Shown: positions 48,280-59,195, counted from the first letter of the stretch. The stretch: 64,000 bases of DNA from Epiperipatus broadwayi (GCA_028023455.1 JAQFVV010000013.1:15328258-15392257); one strand, 5' to 3'. Notes: generated by a model from the letters alone, not told the origin. Numbers and translations: made by a program.

Positions 48280-49020
48280 GGTAAATTTCTCAAGTCTAAA
48301 GGAATACAAATATATATTAATCTTATTCTATAATTCTACCTATAATTAATTAAATTAATTATAATATCAAAATAATTTTAAAATAAGTTAATATCTTTAG
48401 AATCATAAATTTTCAGTAAATGGGATTTTCTTTACTTTATTATTTTCATAGAAGACAATCTTGGCCTTCTCAAACACAAACTTATAATCTGTATTTCTTT
48501 CATGAATTTATAATGATATTTATTTTTTATTCTTATTTTTAGAAACTTTCACTCTTTCATTTAAACTCAAATTACTTTGACCCATATATAATTTCTTACA
48601 AAAACAATAATATAAACCATTCCAAGATAATTGTCTTATCAACTTTGTGGAGTGATTAATATTATTCTTGTTTTTTGTAAGAAATTATGAATAAGTCAAA
48701 GTAGTTTGAGTGTAAATGGAAAAAGTGAAAGTTCATAAAACTAGAATAAAAAAATAAATATTGTGGTGTTGCATTATATATCCATGAAAGAAATACATGC
48801 AATAAGATTATGTTTGATCAAGATACAGTTGTCTTTGATGAAAAGATGAAATAAAGAGAATTAAAGAATATGTTATTGAAAATTTATGATTCTGAAGATA
48901 TTAATTTAATTAAAAGTTGTTTTGACATTAAAGTTAATTGGATTGTGAAGTAGAATTATGGAATAATAGGTTAGTAAATATTTCTTTTTTGTATTTGTTG
49001 CTTTACACTTGAGAAGTATG
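48280..49020. repeat. Inverted repeat, ~740 bp
   Basis: Left arm 48283-48612 and right arm 48658-49015 are inverted copies meeting around 48635. Examples are TCTCAAGTCTAAAG / CTTTACACTTGAGA, ATAATTCTACCT / AGTAGAATTATGG, CTTTAGAATCATAAATTTTC / AAATTTATGATTCTGAAG, GTATTTCTTTCATG / CATGAAAGAAATAC, and AACTTTC..ACTCAAA..TTACTTTGACCCAT / ATGAATAAGTCAAAGTA. The imperfect arms (many indels) suggest an old fold-back insertion. The ends and TSD are unresolved. Confidence 0.75.
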
Positions 49021-49677
49021 TCTTGTTAATGAAACACTTTTCCATTTTGATTGATTTTTAAATTTGAAATAATTTCTTTATTATATTCTAGTTTAGTTTT
49101 TGGCTTTTGATATTAAATTATAATATATTTATCATCTTGAAATAAAATGTTGTATATTCCTTTAAATTTCCCACAATGGCCAACTTTTTTATTTTTAAAA
49201 AAAATGGTGAGTTCAAAATACTCTAACAAATATTGATCATCTAAAAATTCATAATAATATATCTCCTATCTCATTTTTTATTCATTACTCTTTTTTTTTT
49301 TTCATTTTAGCCTTATGTGTTACCATATGTATAATTTCTCAATCACTTCGTCATGTGATTTTTTTTATTGATTTTGATTTCAATATTAATTTTTTTAAAT
49401 TGATTTAAATACCTGGCATTTAAATTCAGATCTTGCTTGGAATTTTTGGGATTTGGATTTTTCTAATCGTAATGCAATAAACACTAATAAAAATAAAATT
49501 CATTATACATTCTCTTTATTAAAATATCTTTAGGTTTATAATTTTGTGAACTTCATGTTCTATAATATTTGATGAAGGATGAATAACAGGTTAAGCATCT
49601 GCTTGCAATAAATCTATTTTCTTATTTAGCTATAAAGCATTCTTGTTTTTATATCAACTAGTTATTATATCATTATA
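49021..49677. other. AT-rich spacer
   Basis: No feature recognised. Confidence 0.4.
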
Positions 49678-49685
49678 ATATAGAG

Positions 49686-49700
49686 CAAGGCTTCTTAAAC
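49686..49700 (+). repeat. hAT left terminal inverted repeat
   Basis: CAAGGCTTCTTAAAC, preceded by TSD copy ATATAGAG. It differs from the right TIR only at position 2. Confidence 0.93.
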
Positions 49701-49920
49701 TTTTTTATATAGCGACCCCCTTCAAGCTTAGGAAATTTTAAACGACCCCCTCCTCCATATAATGAAATATATATTAACCGTAGATGTAGATGTAATATCG
49801 CACTATTTTACAATGTAAATAAAATAAGGATTAAAGAATACGTACCCATTCATTTCACATATATATAATTGGAAACGTTGACGGGATATCGGTCGTAATA
49901 AAACACAATAAATAGAATGA

Positions 49921-50056
49921 CATAAAACTATATATAAATTTATTCAATAGAAAAAATAAACTTTTGTAACAATTTTTTTATAAGAAAACATAAAACTATA
50001 TCTATATATTCAATAGAAAAAATAAACTTTTGTAACAATTTTTTTAATAAAAACAT
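49921..50056. repeat. Tandem duplication in the hAT 3' region, 68 bp x 2
   Basis: Both units contain CATAAAACTATAT..AT, TTCAATAGAAAAAATAAAC and TTTTGTAACAATTTTTTT. They lie between the transposase stop codon and the left TIR, in the likely 3' UTR. Confidence 0.85.
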
Positions 50057-50076
50057 ATTATTAACATCAAACAATA

Positions 50077-51495
50077 TTAATGTGACGGATGTGATTGTTT
50101 ATTTTCACACAAATAATTAAATCCAGGCTCAATTTGAGTTAGTGCAGATCGTAATAAATTTTCAACGTTTATTAAAGTTGAACGGTATTTTGATTTTATG
50201 TAAGTTAATGTGGAAAAGGCTGATTCACATAAATATGTTGTACAAAATGGCAGTAATTTGTTCATTGCCATTTCCGATAGTAGGGGATATTCTGATTTGA
50301 TTTCTATCCAAAATTCATGCACAGGCACTTGAGAAAATCTGAGTCGCAAGGTAGTATCACTTGTTAATTCGGCAAATTCTTCTTGTGCTTTTAAGTTTAA
50401 AAAATTAATTTCTTCCATTTCAATTGAAAATGGATTGCAAATCCATTGTTGTGTATCGATATCATTGGGAAAATACCTATGCATGTAAACTTCCATATCC
50501 TTCAAATGATTAACTATAATTTTTGTTATAGGAGTATCTTTTTTTGAAATATTGTTACTAATTATATACTCGTCAGTAAATGGAAACATTTCGAGCGATC
50601 CACTTTCCACTCTGTTCTTCCATATAAGAATTTTTTTAACAAAGGCCTCAAGTTTATTTTTTAACATAAACATATTAACGCAGACTCCCTGCATTGATAA
50701 ATTCATATCATTGATTTTATCAAAAATATCTGCCAAATAGCATAGCTTGAGAAGCCATAAATTATCGTGAAAATAATCGGCCAAATTAGAATTTTGCTCT
50801 GTTAGAAATATAAGAACTTCATCTTTTAAAGTTAATAATCGTTTCAAACTTCGACCTCTTGATAGCCACCTAACTTCAGCATGTAGCAATAAACTTGTAT
50901 AATCCGAATCCATATCAATGCACAAATTTTTAAACAATCGACTATTAAGTGCTCGACTTTTAATAAAGTTGATGATTTTGACTGCATCAAAAAACACAGT
51001 GTTTAATTCTGGTGCAATTTTTTTAACAACAAGTGCCTCTCGGTGAATCATACAATGTGTAAATGTAATATGATCATTTCCAGCTTTAACAAATGCTGTA
51101 AAACCAAGATCTTGTCCGGTCATTGCTGCAGCACCGTCCGTGCACACACCAACACAATTTTTCCAATTTAATCCTTCTTTTTCAAAAAACTCATTTACTT
51201 TTTTATATATATCTTTTCCACGAGTATGACCTTCCAGAGGACGACAAAACAGTATATCTTCATGAATGCTTCCCTCATAAATATATCTTACAAAAAGTAA
51301 CAACTGTGCCATTTTTGAAATGTCTGTCGACTCGTCCAGTTGTATTGCAAACTTTGAGCTGTCTTTAAGCCTCATAAGAAGCTGTTGAAATTGATCATTG
51401 CTAATGTCTGAAATTCTTTTGGACACAGTGTCATTTGATAATGGAATTTTACTAATTTCAGCAGCATACTGTTTTCCATGAACAATTTCAGACAT
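50077..51495 (-). pseudogene. hAT transposase, catalytic and dimerisation part (ZBED5/SCAND3-like)
   Basis: This is a 472-residue frame. Near residues 52-58 is LDESTDIS, where the first catalytic Asp of the RNase H-like fold is expected. VGVCTDGAAAMTG at about 114-126 holds the second Asp. HCMIHREALVVKKI follows at about 145-159. The C-terminus (about 420-455) contains FCTTYLCESAFSTLTYIKSK, then YRSTL and N-x-x-x-L-L-R-S-A-L, the characteristic hAT dimerisation block. It cuts and pastes hAT DNA in the nucleus, together with the N-terminal BED finger encoded at 51498-51941. The start given is only the first Met; the true protein continues upstream, because sequence typical of the family (AAIRMSEIVHG) precedes it in this frame. 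The upstream frame is offset by one base. Similar host genes (ZBED5, FAM200, SCAND3) are domesticated relatives, but this copy still has TIRs and a TSD. Confidence 0.92.
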
Positions 51496-51497
51496 TC

Positions 51498-51941
51498 TTA
51501 TAGCTGCAGGTAGTAAAGTTGCTCTCCAATAGTAAAAGGCTTTTTCGTTTTTGCTATCAAATACGAAACTTCATACGATGCCAATAGATATTTATCATTC
51601 AAAGTAACATACTTCTCCAAAGTGTTCTTTTCTTTATTTGATGTTTGCAAAAGACGCTCAAAATATTCTATTGGCTTTTTTGATAACGTTGCATGTTTAG
51701 TATTCAAATGTCGTTGCAGTTTTGACGGTTTCATGCTTTCTGCAGCCAAAACTTCTTTGCAAATTAAGCACACTGGTTGTTCTTCATTGTTGTGAGAAGA
51801 GCATGTGAAGCCATACTGCAAATATGATTCGTCATATTTTCTTTTTTTTGTTTTGCTAGAAGTCGGATTTGAAGTACTGCAACTTGGTTGTGACGGCGTG
51901 GCAGACTTATTAATTGGAATTTTAATTAGCCATTTATCCAT
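51498..51941 (-). pseudogene. hAT transposase N-terminus with BED zinc finger
   Basis: 147 residues. A basic Ser/Pro-rich leader (MDKWLIKIPINKSATPSQPS) is followed by KKRKYDESYLQYGFT. A BED-type finger, PVCLICKEVLAAESMKPSKL then QRHLNTKH (about 55-85), has the C-x2-C...H-x4-H ligands that bind DNA. The end, SYLIAKTKKPFTIGEQL, is the standard junction to the catalytic part. The frame then stops at once (YYLQL, stop), while the next frame continues the family sequence. A single-base deletion in the CTTTACTACC region (51505-51520) is therefore the simplest explanation of the break; a sequencing error is also possible. The start codon is near the element's GC-richer 5' region (52260-52430), where a promoter would lie. 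Confidence 0.9.
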
Positions 51942-52670
51942 GATGGTTAAATAATAATAAATAATTAAACAAAATGTAGTTGAACTTTAACGTAATAATT
52001 AAAAACACCAACTGAAAATTACACAGTAAATACACACATGTCACTACGAAGACAAAGCTGAGTCCAAACTGAAGTACAAACAGAAAAATAACTACACTCG
52101 AATCTTTACCAGTGCAATGACAACAAATTACGATCAGATCAACCCCGACGCATGGCGTGTTCAAAGTGTGCAGCGCACAAAGGCACCGTATCACAAAGAC
52201 GCCGAAAAAGAAGCTTTCATTTAATTTTTTTTATTATTCTTTTATAAAAATAATATGCCGATTCGCCTAGCCTAGCTTGATTATGCTTCCGTATTGTATG
52301 TGTAAGCTGTAAGGCGACGCGGAAGGGTACTTATAATCACTAAGTTATCTTGCAAACACTGACGCCGGCGGCCAGACATCAATGTCGAACGTTCAGTTGA
52401 AAATCGAGGAGCGCGTTGTATTTATTATTTTAAATGCTACTTCCATATTTTCATTTATAGGCCCTACATAACAGTTTTGCATTGCCACTTTTTTCAAAAA
52501 ATAGTTATAATAAAACTACAATAGTATTTTGTATGATTTTTATTTGTATTTATATTTGTACGTAGTGTGTATACTAATTTTAAAATTTTATTTATAATGA
52601 TTGAAAAGTATCAGATCTTTGCGACCCCCTTTCAGTAGTCTCGCGACCCCCCTGGGGGTCGCGACCCACA

Positions 52671-52685
52671 GTTTAAGAAGCCTGG
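52671..52685 (-). repeat. hAT right terminal inverted repeat
   Basis: GTTTAAGAAGCCTGG on the plus strand, followed by TSD copy ATATAGAG. Just inside is the palindrome GCGACCCCC-CTG-GGGGTCGC. Confidence 0.93.
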
Positions 52686-52729
52686 ATATAGAGAGCGCAT
52701 CAATAGCTCAAACAAGCTATAAGTGTGGT

Positions 52730-52990
52730 AAGAGAAAATATTTAAAATCTCTATCCAGAACATTCCTATCCTCAGACCAATTGGTTTCAAGCTTTTGGCT
52801 CACCTCAGTGAGGAGCTATAATATTAAGACACTAGAGCTAAAATAACTCAAAAACCCAGCACTTATTTAATACATAATATTTAAGTAGAAACTTTGAAAT
52901 TTTCGGACATGAAAATGTCATTAACTCCAGCTATCTAACTTAAATAGTTATATGGGGCAGAACCAAATTCAGATCTACCATATATTAATA
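52730..52990. repeat. Diverged HP1-related sequence
   Basis: CAATTGGTTTCAAGCTTTTG, GCTCACCTCAGTGAGGAGC and GGGGCAGAACCAAATTCAGA follow the HP1 order (AGTTTCTAGCTTGTGGCTTT, CATCAGTGAGGAGCC, ...TTCAGATCT). The hAT element inserted just to its left, so the hAT insertion is probably younger. Confidence 0.5.
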
Positions 52991-55254
52991 GCCTTAGCAT
53001 TTCCAAAACCTTAAAGGTAAAAATTATCATATAAGAGACAGATTATGATTGACTTGTAATCAACATTGTTCTAGAAAAAATATAATGGGAGTGTGAATAG
53101 ATCAGAAGACCTAAGTGTCTAGTAAGAAGAATTATTTCTAACTTAGCTGTTGAAAAGATAGCAGTAAAGTCTTTACCAAACTATTGCATAGAATAGCAGA
53201 AATTTTAATCACGCTTTTACCATACTATGGGTTTAATCATAAAAATGGTTTCTACAATGAAAATCGTGCTAAATTCAGTGAAAGCTAAACATCATTTTCC
53301 TCCATGTAACCTGCCTTCATTGAAAGGAAAAATGTAGAAAATTTATCCCTAAAGTAATTTGCAAGCAAGAACATGAGTCTGTCTGTGTTAGTCTCACTTG
53401 AGAAATTTATTATAAGAAAATGGATTAAAATGTTACTGTTGTTAACCAGGAAATGAAATAATGTACACCAAAAAAGGACAAATTAATCATGTTCATGTGT
53501 AGAAACTTATAAGAAAAAAAAAATTGGAAATTATAATTGGGAAGGACTCTACAGAAGAATCAAATCATGGTTAGAGATATTTTTGTATGTATACTAAATT
53601 TTCATGTATAGTAAAAAAAAAAAAGATTTTTTATTTTTTTTTTGTAAGAATTGATAATTTTAAATATTTTCATTAAGTTAATGTTCTCAAATTGTGAAAC
53701 TTATCCAGTCAATTATTTCTTCAAAATTATGAAAAATTTAATTTGTTGTAAATAATTTTTTTGGGGGGTTGGGGTGGAGACATGTTTTTCTCTTTTCATT
53801 CATTTCCCCCCTAAAAACTTAATAAAGGGTTAGTTAATTAAATCAAAAATTGTTATCTTTGATTTTGAAAAGGTTGTTTTTTCAACTCATAGTTATTTTA
53901 AAGAAATAATTTAATGAATTAGTTAGAAAGAAACTGATTAATTATAATTTTTATGAAAATATATTTTTTGGATAAAATGAACGTTTAAAATTTCATACTA
54001 TCATGTCATTTTTTTTTTGTTTATTGTTAATCACTTAGTTATTAAATAGTTGTTTTAAAAATATTTTATAATCTTAACTTCCTATCCAATTCTTGTTTCA
54101 TAAATTGCAGTATATATGGCCTTATTTCATGACAGCTTAATGTTCTAGGATCTTTTTATGACCCCCAATAAAATTATTTACTTATAGTAGGATAAGTCTG
54201 GGAATTATCTAAAGTGATTTATAATTAGCTGCTTTATTTATCTCTTGCTCACAGTAATAGTTTAGAGAGTTCTTGCTTCCTGAGCTAGATTTGTGCATAA
54301 CAGTTATAAGAAGTAGGAGATGTTCGGTGTTATGGACACCCAGATGATGATAATGATCCTGGTTGGCGCCAAAGGGATATCCTTTAAAATCCACACACTA
54401 TATCGTATTATTTATTTTTTATAAATTTAATTTGTAGTTGGCCAGTACATTAATGGTATTAAGTGGCCAGAGCATTGATGTTGGTCAGAATGTTTTTAGT
54501 ATCTCAGCATTATTTTACTTATTGTTGTAGTTTGATGGAGTAGCATCTAAGTTATATGATCCAGATAATTATTGTTTGTATTTCTGCCCTGGTTTGGCAA
54601 TATCTATAGTGGACCACTTTCAAGTCTAGTCACATGATTGACTGTTGATTTATTTTTGTTGTTGATCATTTATGAAGATAAATGATTATTACTTTTGTGT
54701 AATGCTGGTGAACTTATAGTTAGTTCTCATGCTCATTTCTTTTATATTTAATGTTATATTTTGTTTATTTAGAGATGATGATAGTTTCCCATCTCATAAT
54801 TCAGCCCTCATGTGGTGTACAGTTACAATTGTTGCCCAACTTGTGGGACCACTATTTTCATACTGTTACAAATGGCTACCCAATTGTGGAACACTGTAAC
54901 CTCGGATTTCTTCTTATTAACCCCTATTTTCTGAAATGTTACAATCTGGTATTACTACACTTTGAAGCTTATTACTTACACAGAAAATTTGTTAAAAGGA
55001 AAAGAAAAGTTGATAAAAATTTCTATAAATTTCAAGAACAACTTATTATATATATAATAAGCAAAATTCTTTTTAATTTTTTAATACCATTTTGATAAAA
55101 TAATAAATTAATATATATATATATAAATAATTTAACTGCACCATAAATATGTAATTAATTGAAATATTAAATTTTCATGCACTATTTAGAGGATTTTAAA
55201 AATTTTCCCATAACTATAGTGAAATTAAAAATAATTTAAAACAAAATTGAAATA
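52991..55254. other. AT-rich stretch, no gene accepted
   Basis: A 34-bp direct repeat with period 43 is seen at 54818-54851 and 54861-54894 (TACWGTTACAAWTG, GCCCAAC / TACCCAATT, TTGTGG). On the minus strand, TTTGGCGCCAACCAGGATCA at 54355-54374 looks like an LTR-retrotransposon primer-binding site. No LTR pair or gag/pol frame supports that. Confidence 0.3.
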
Positions 55255-57385
55255 GACAACTCACTATAAATAAAAAAATTATTTAATACATCAAAAATTG
55301 TAAAAAGGAAGAAATTGTTAATAATTTTGTAAATATATCTAATATTAATTCTACAATTGAGCAAGTACAGATATCCAGAAAACAACACTTTTTAGTGTGG
55401 AAGCTTCAAGTATTAAGAATAGTTTGAAAGCTGAATTACAATCAAAAATTAATAATTTTATTAATAAAAAGCATAAATGTAGTGAAAAAGAATGGAAGAA
55501 GTCTATTATAAGACAAATTATGGAGAAGATAAATAATCCACACTTAATCGTAACAAATGAAGATAAAGGGTTAATGTTTGTTGTTTTAAATGAGATGGAC
55601 TATGATAGAAAAATAAAAGAAGATATTGTAAAGCAGGCATACCAAAAGGTAAAGAAAGATCTAGGAAGTAAAATTAAAACAAAATATAAGATTTTATTAA
55701 ATTATATGAAAATGAAACAATTAATGAAAAGAAATATAGATGTTTATATCCTACAACTTTTGAACATCCATGTATATTTGCGAAGGTTAAAATACATAAC
55801 AATGACATGCCAGTAAGAGTAATATTAGACTTTAATAATTATATTCTTATAGATTTATGTGATATAATATATAAAAAGATTCTCATTTCAGTAGGTTTTA
55901 GCAAATATTGTGTTAGGAATTCAGGAGAGCTTATAGATAAATTAAATAATGTAAAGATAAATAAAAATGGAATGATTGTATCATTTAATATTGAAAAAAT
56001 ATATCTGAGTATAGGGAAGATAGTATAAAAATAGTTATTGATAAAATAAAAAAGCAGTAATATAATTTCAGAAGAATGGTTATATGTTATCAGAGAAGCA
56101 TTATTATTGATAAATGATGCTTTATATTTTAAATATAATGAAGAATTTTGGAATATAACAAAGGGATGGGTTACAAGTTACTCTATTAGTAGGATTTTAT
56201 CATCGATCATGATTGACTATAGAGGAAAATATAATTGATAAGTATATAAAAAATAAGGAAATTCTAGAATATCATAGATATACTGATGATATAATTGTAA
56301 TAAATAATAGTAGAAGTATTAAACAAGGCAAAACTCTCCATACAGTAGTGCCATCCTGTGCCAAACAGAGTAATCAATGGATGCCAGAAGGCTCCTCACT
56401 GACAAAGGCACAAGCCAGAAACTAGTCTGGGGATATTGGATGAGTAGGCACTAGATAGGGATTTTATGCACAAGCCTTCTGGCATCCATTAATTACTCTA
56501 GTTGGCCCAAGGTGGCACTACTGTATGGAGAGTTTTGCCTTGTTTAATAACAATTATATTGCTAGTATAAGAGATGGTGATCACGTGATGTTTAGTAGTA
56601 GAAGTATTGTTAATGCATTTAAAGAATTGAACAATAATAAATACAGTATAGACATTTTTTTAAGAAAAAGAATTAATGGTATTAATACTTATTAAACATT
56701 ATATTAAGGATAAAGAAAAATGATGTATAATTGATCCAAATTCATATCAGCAATGGTTGCAGAAAATAGCAGCTTTGAATGAGTTTAAGTTAAAAAATGA
56801 TACGTTAACATTGAATATAAAAGAAGCATTTGAACAGAAATTGGAAGTTGAGAATGATTATGCTAGTATAGGATATAAAAGAAAAGATATTAAAAAGATT
56901 TTCAGAAATAATAAAAATAATACAAAAGATAGAGTAAGGCATGGGTATACAAATAGGAAGTGGATTTGAGTTCCACATTCAGAGCATTTATATAAGACAT
57001 TTATAAAAGAAAAGTTACGTGATGATATATAAGATATGGAATAACAGTAAATTTTTAGTGAAATGGATGTTTAACTCAAAAAGGATGGTTAATATTAAAA
57101 ATAGGATAAGGTTGGTTTAGAAAATTAGTTATGATTTTTGCAATATGACATGTAGGTCAGACAGAAAAGACTGCCTTGAAAAGAGATAAGGAGCATGATA
57201 GGGCAATTAATAGAAAGGATATAAGATCAGGACCATATAGACATTTTTAGGATTCTGGATATAAAATGAATTGTGAAAAAAATATTCAAGTAATAAAGTA
57301 TGATAAAAATTATAAGGAAAGAAAATGTTACGAAACTTTCTATATTCGAGAAAATTTTAAAAAATGTGTAAACATGGTTAATGGA
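55255..57385 (+). pseudogene. Penelope-like element (PLE), RT plus GIY-YIG, decayed
   Basis: PLE landmarks occur in order. FVNISNINSTIEQV (55319-55360) is from the N-terminal domain. NPHLIVTNEDKGLMFVVL (55533-55590) matches the family's (I)-x-x-(A/S)-D-K-(G)-x-x-x-V-V block. VRNSGELIDKLNNVKINKNG then MIVSFNIEKIYLS (55910-56010) covers the first catalytic region, with the usual (F/L)-D-V-x-x-L-(Y/F) changed to FNIEKIYLS, so the catalytic Asp is lost. EYHRYTDDIIVINN (56268-56310) is the Y-V/T-D-D box with both Asp kept. Behind an inserted fold-back the RT continues (VNAFKELNNNKYSID). A second half with YASIGYKRKDIKKIF follows. HVGQTEKTALKRDKEHDRAI (57148-57207) is the GIY-YIG endonuclease motif. 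Multiple frameshifts and stops; dead. Confidence 0.85.
56321..56595 (+). mobile_element. HP1 fold-back inserted in the PLE RT gene
   Basis: The palindrome 56321-56545 starts AAACAAGGCAAAACTCTCCA and ends with its complement. A 50-nt tail (56546-56595), ending GATCACGTGATGTTTAG, follows on the right only. A perfect 13-bp TSD TAGTAGAAGTATT (56308-56320, 56596-56608) encloses it. The interrupted RT resumes after the second TSD copy in the expected protein context (NNSRSI, then VNAFKELNN), so the empty site can be inferred and the element limits are fixed independently of the TSD. It is the best-defined HP1 copy. Confidence 0.93.
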
Positions 57386-58358
57386 ACAATGGGGGGGGGG
57401 TATTGTTAGATTTTTGGAAACTTTAAGAGTTACAGTTTTAAAAATAAAAGGAATTATTATTATTATTGTTTCTTTTTTTTTTAGATTATTTGTAAATGTA
57501 TATTGTAACCAAAGGAAATGCGGAGATAATCAATTAAGGATTCAAATTACGATGAATCAAGGGTCAGGCTAAGTCCAGGGTTCTTTGCTACTACAGTTTA
57601 TACTAAGAATAAAGAGAGCTACAAATATAATAACAATAATGATAATCACTAAACATTATTAAAGTATAACTAAATAAATTTTTAAGAGGAGGAGAAACCT
57701 CAACTCACTCTTGCAAAACTTTTAAAGCTCCCAATATTGATAACATACATCACAAAGTAGCAAGGGTACAATAATTTCTTTACTTATAATAAATTTCTTT
57801 CATTATCCCTTCTCCAACTCCTTCATCATTTTGCCATCATCAGATTCACGTTTTAATAAAATAATTATCTTTTATAAGTCTTACTGATTTGTTTATGCCA
57901 CTTTGGCTTTCTTCAACAATAGATAGAAGTTCTTATTTTATAGAACTATGGCATTATAATCTCAGGGTTCTATTATATTTTAATATTAAAATTTTCTCAA
58001 TATTTTACTTTATGGAGATGTTAATAAAATGAATGATATTTTAGTGATAAACATGAGACAACTTACACTTAATCTACAAGCTAATGTCTATCTACTGGCT
58101 AATAATAAATACAATTTATCCAAACCGCTTCAAACACTTTTTAGCAAAACTTTATTTGTACATATACATACATCTAGTTTCTTCAGAGCTATGATATAAT
58201 GAACAAAATAAAAAAACATAACTATATAATAACACCATAAAAAATTTAAACAATAAAAAACTAAAAACAACATAAAATATGTATATTAAAAAAACTGAAA
58301 TAAATAATCAAACCCAAATAAAACAATATAAAATAAAATGTACAACACAAAAAATAAA
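57386..58358. other. AT-rich stretch with PLE pseudo-LTR-like fragment
   Basis: On the minus strand at 58140-58195, TCATAGCTCTGAAGAAACTA then GATGTATGTATATGTACAAA resembles the AGCTCTGAAGAAG blocks at 14452 and 41863. It may be the 3' pseudo-LTR of the minus-strand PLE whose coding part is at 63045-64000. Otherwise A/T-rich, with a (G)10 run near 57391. Confidence 0.4.
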
Positions 58359-58372
58359 TATAAATTATACAT

Positions 58373-58445
58373 AGTCAAAATAAGTGCTGGCTCTGGCTAA
58401 GCATTTATCACAAAGCTTGTAGAGGAATTGGCAATCTTCATTGTT
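58373..58445 (-). mobile_element. HP2 fold-back, internally deleted copy
   Basis: 73 bp flanked by a perfect 14-bp direct repeat TATAAATTATACAT (58359-58372, 58446-58459). The minus strand starts with the HP2 hairpin end (the TATA overlaps the TSD; ...AACAATGAAGATTGCCAATT, CTACAAGCTTTGTGATAAAT, GCTTAG). It then jumps to AGCACTTATTTTGACT, matching the HP2 tail end GACTTATTTTGCCT. It thus has the same two ends as the full copy at 22745-23149 but lacks most of the hairpin. Confidence 0.82.
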
Positions 58446-58459
58446 TATAAATTATACAT

Positions 58460-59187
58460 GTGTATTCCTAACTTTATACATATATACATTCAAGGACAAC
58501 TATTAATCTAAATATATTATCTAATTTATTATTATTAACAATCTACTAATTATCTCTATTCTTCATAAACTTAAATTTTATGGTTAGTAACTAAAATTTT
58601 TTTAATTTTAAATCATATAATATTTATTATTTCCTTACTCATTCTTCTTTTAAAAATAATATTTTATATTTATTATTATTTCTGAATATTTAAAACATAA
58701 ACATTATAATCTTTGAACTTATCAAGTCTATTTTGATCTTTTAAAAAAACTTTTTTTTTTCAAAAAATTATCTTATACCCTAGCTCCCTCTATTACATAT
58801 TATTTAAACTAAATATATATATCACCTACAACTCTTTATTTATATATATTATTTTATACACTTTAACTTTTATTATTATTATATAATTCTCATAAATTAA
58901 TATTATACTGCTTTATATATATATATATTTCCTACAACTTTATTTACATATATATTTTTTTATTTTATACACTTTAACTTTTATTATTATTCTTATATAA
59001 TTCTCATAAATTTTTATTATACTGTTTTATATGTAAATATGCTAAATTTATTAATTTATTTTATTATTTTTCTATTATGTAATATCTATAAATATACCCA
59101 CATTTATACTCCTATTTAACTTAACCATTTTTTATCATCCACAACTCATTTATAAACAATTATCTTTTTACATATTTACCTCTATAT
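58460..59187. other. AT-rich stretch, probable PLE 3' untranslated remnant
   Basis: Pyrimidine/A-T-rich, with an internal near-duplication (CTACAACTYTTATTTATATA / ACACTTTAACTTTTATTATT, at 58826-58895 and 58931-58998, period ~105). By position it is the continuation of the minus-strand PLE downstream of its stop codon, beyond the Merlin insertion. Confidence 0.4.
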
Positions 59188-59195
59188 ATTTTATT

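Larger units (their letters stand above)
49686..52685 (-). mobile_element. Complete hAT transposon, 3,000 bp
   Basis: The TIRs are CAAGGCTTCTTAAAC (49686-49700) and, inverted, CCAGGCTTCTTAAAC (52671-52685), matching at 14 of 15 positions. An 8-bp TSD ATATAGAG (49678-49685, 52686-52693) flanks them. The TSD fits the nnnTAnnn pattern reported for Buster-type hAT elements. The subterminal regions carry several copies of GCGACCCCC (left 49712-49750 and right 52619-52665, the latter partly palindromic), as expected for transposase binding sites. It contains one gene, on the minus strand, with a BED finger and hAT transposase domain. Preserved ends and a single frameshift suggest recent activity. 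Confidence 0.95.

Noticed and set aside
50077-51495. Interpretation as a host ZBED5-like gene
   Set aside because: The frame lies inside TIRs with a perfect 8-bp TSD and is intronless and frameshifted, so it is a transposon rather than a domesticated gene.
51934-52194. 86-codon minus-strand frame upstream of the hAT transposase
   Set aside because: Hydrophobic low-complexity translation in the element's 5' region; the transposase start at 51941 with the family-typical leader explains the coding content.
54355-54374. Possible LTR-retrotransposon primer-binding site (TTTGGCGCCAACC on the minus strand)
   Set aside because: No LTR pair, polypurine tract or gag/pol frame was found around it.
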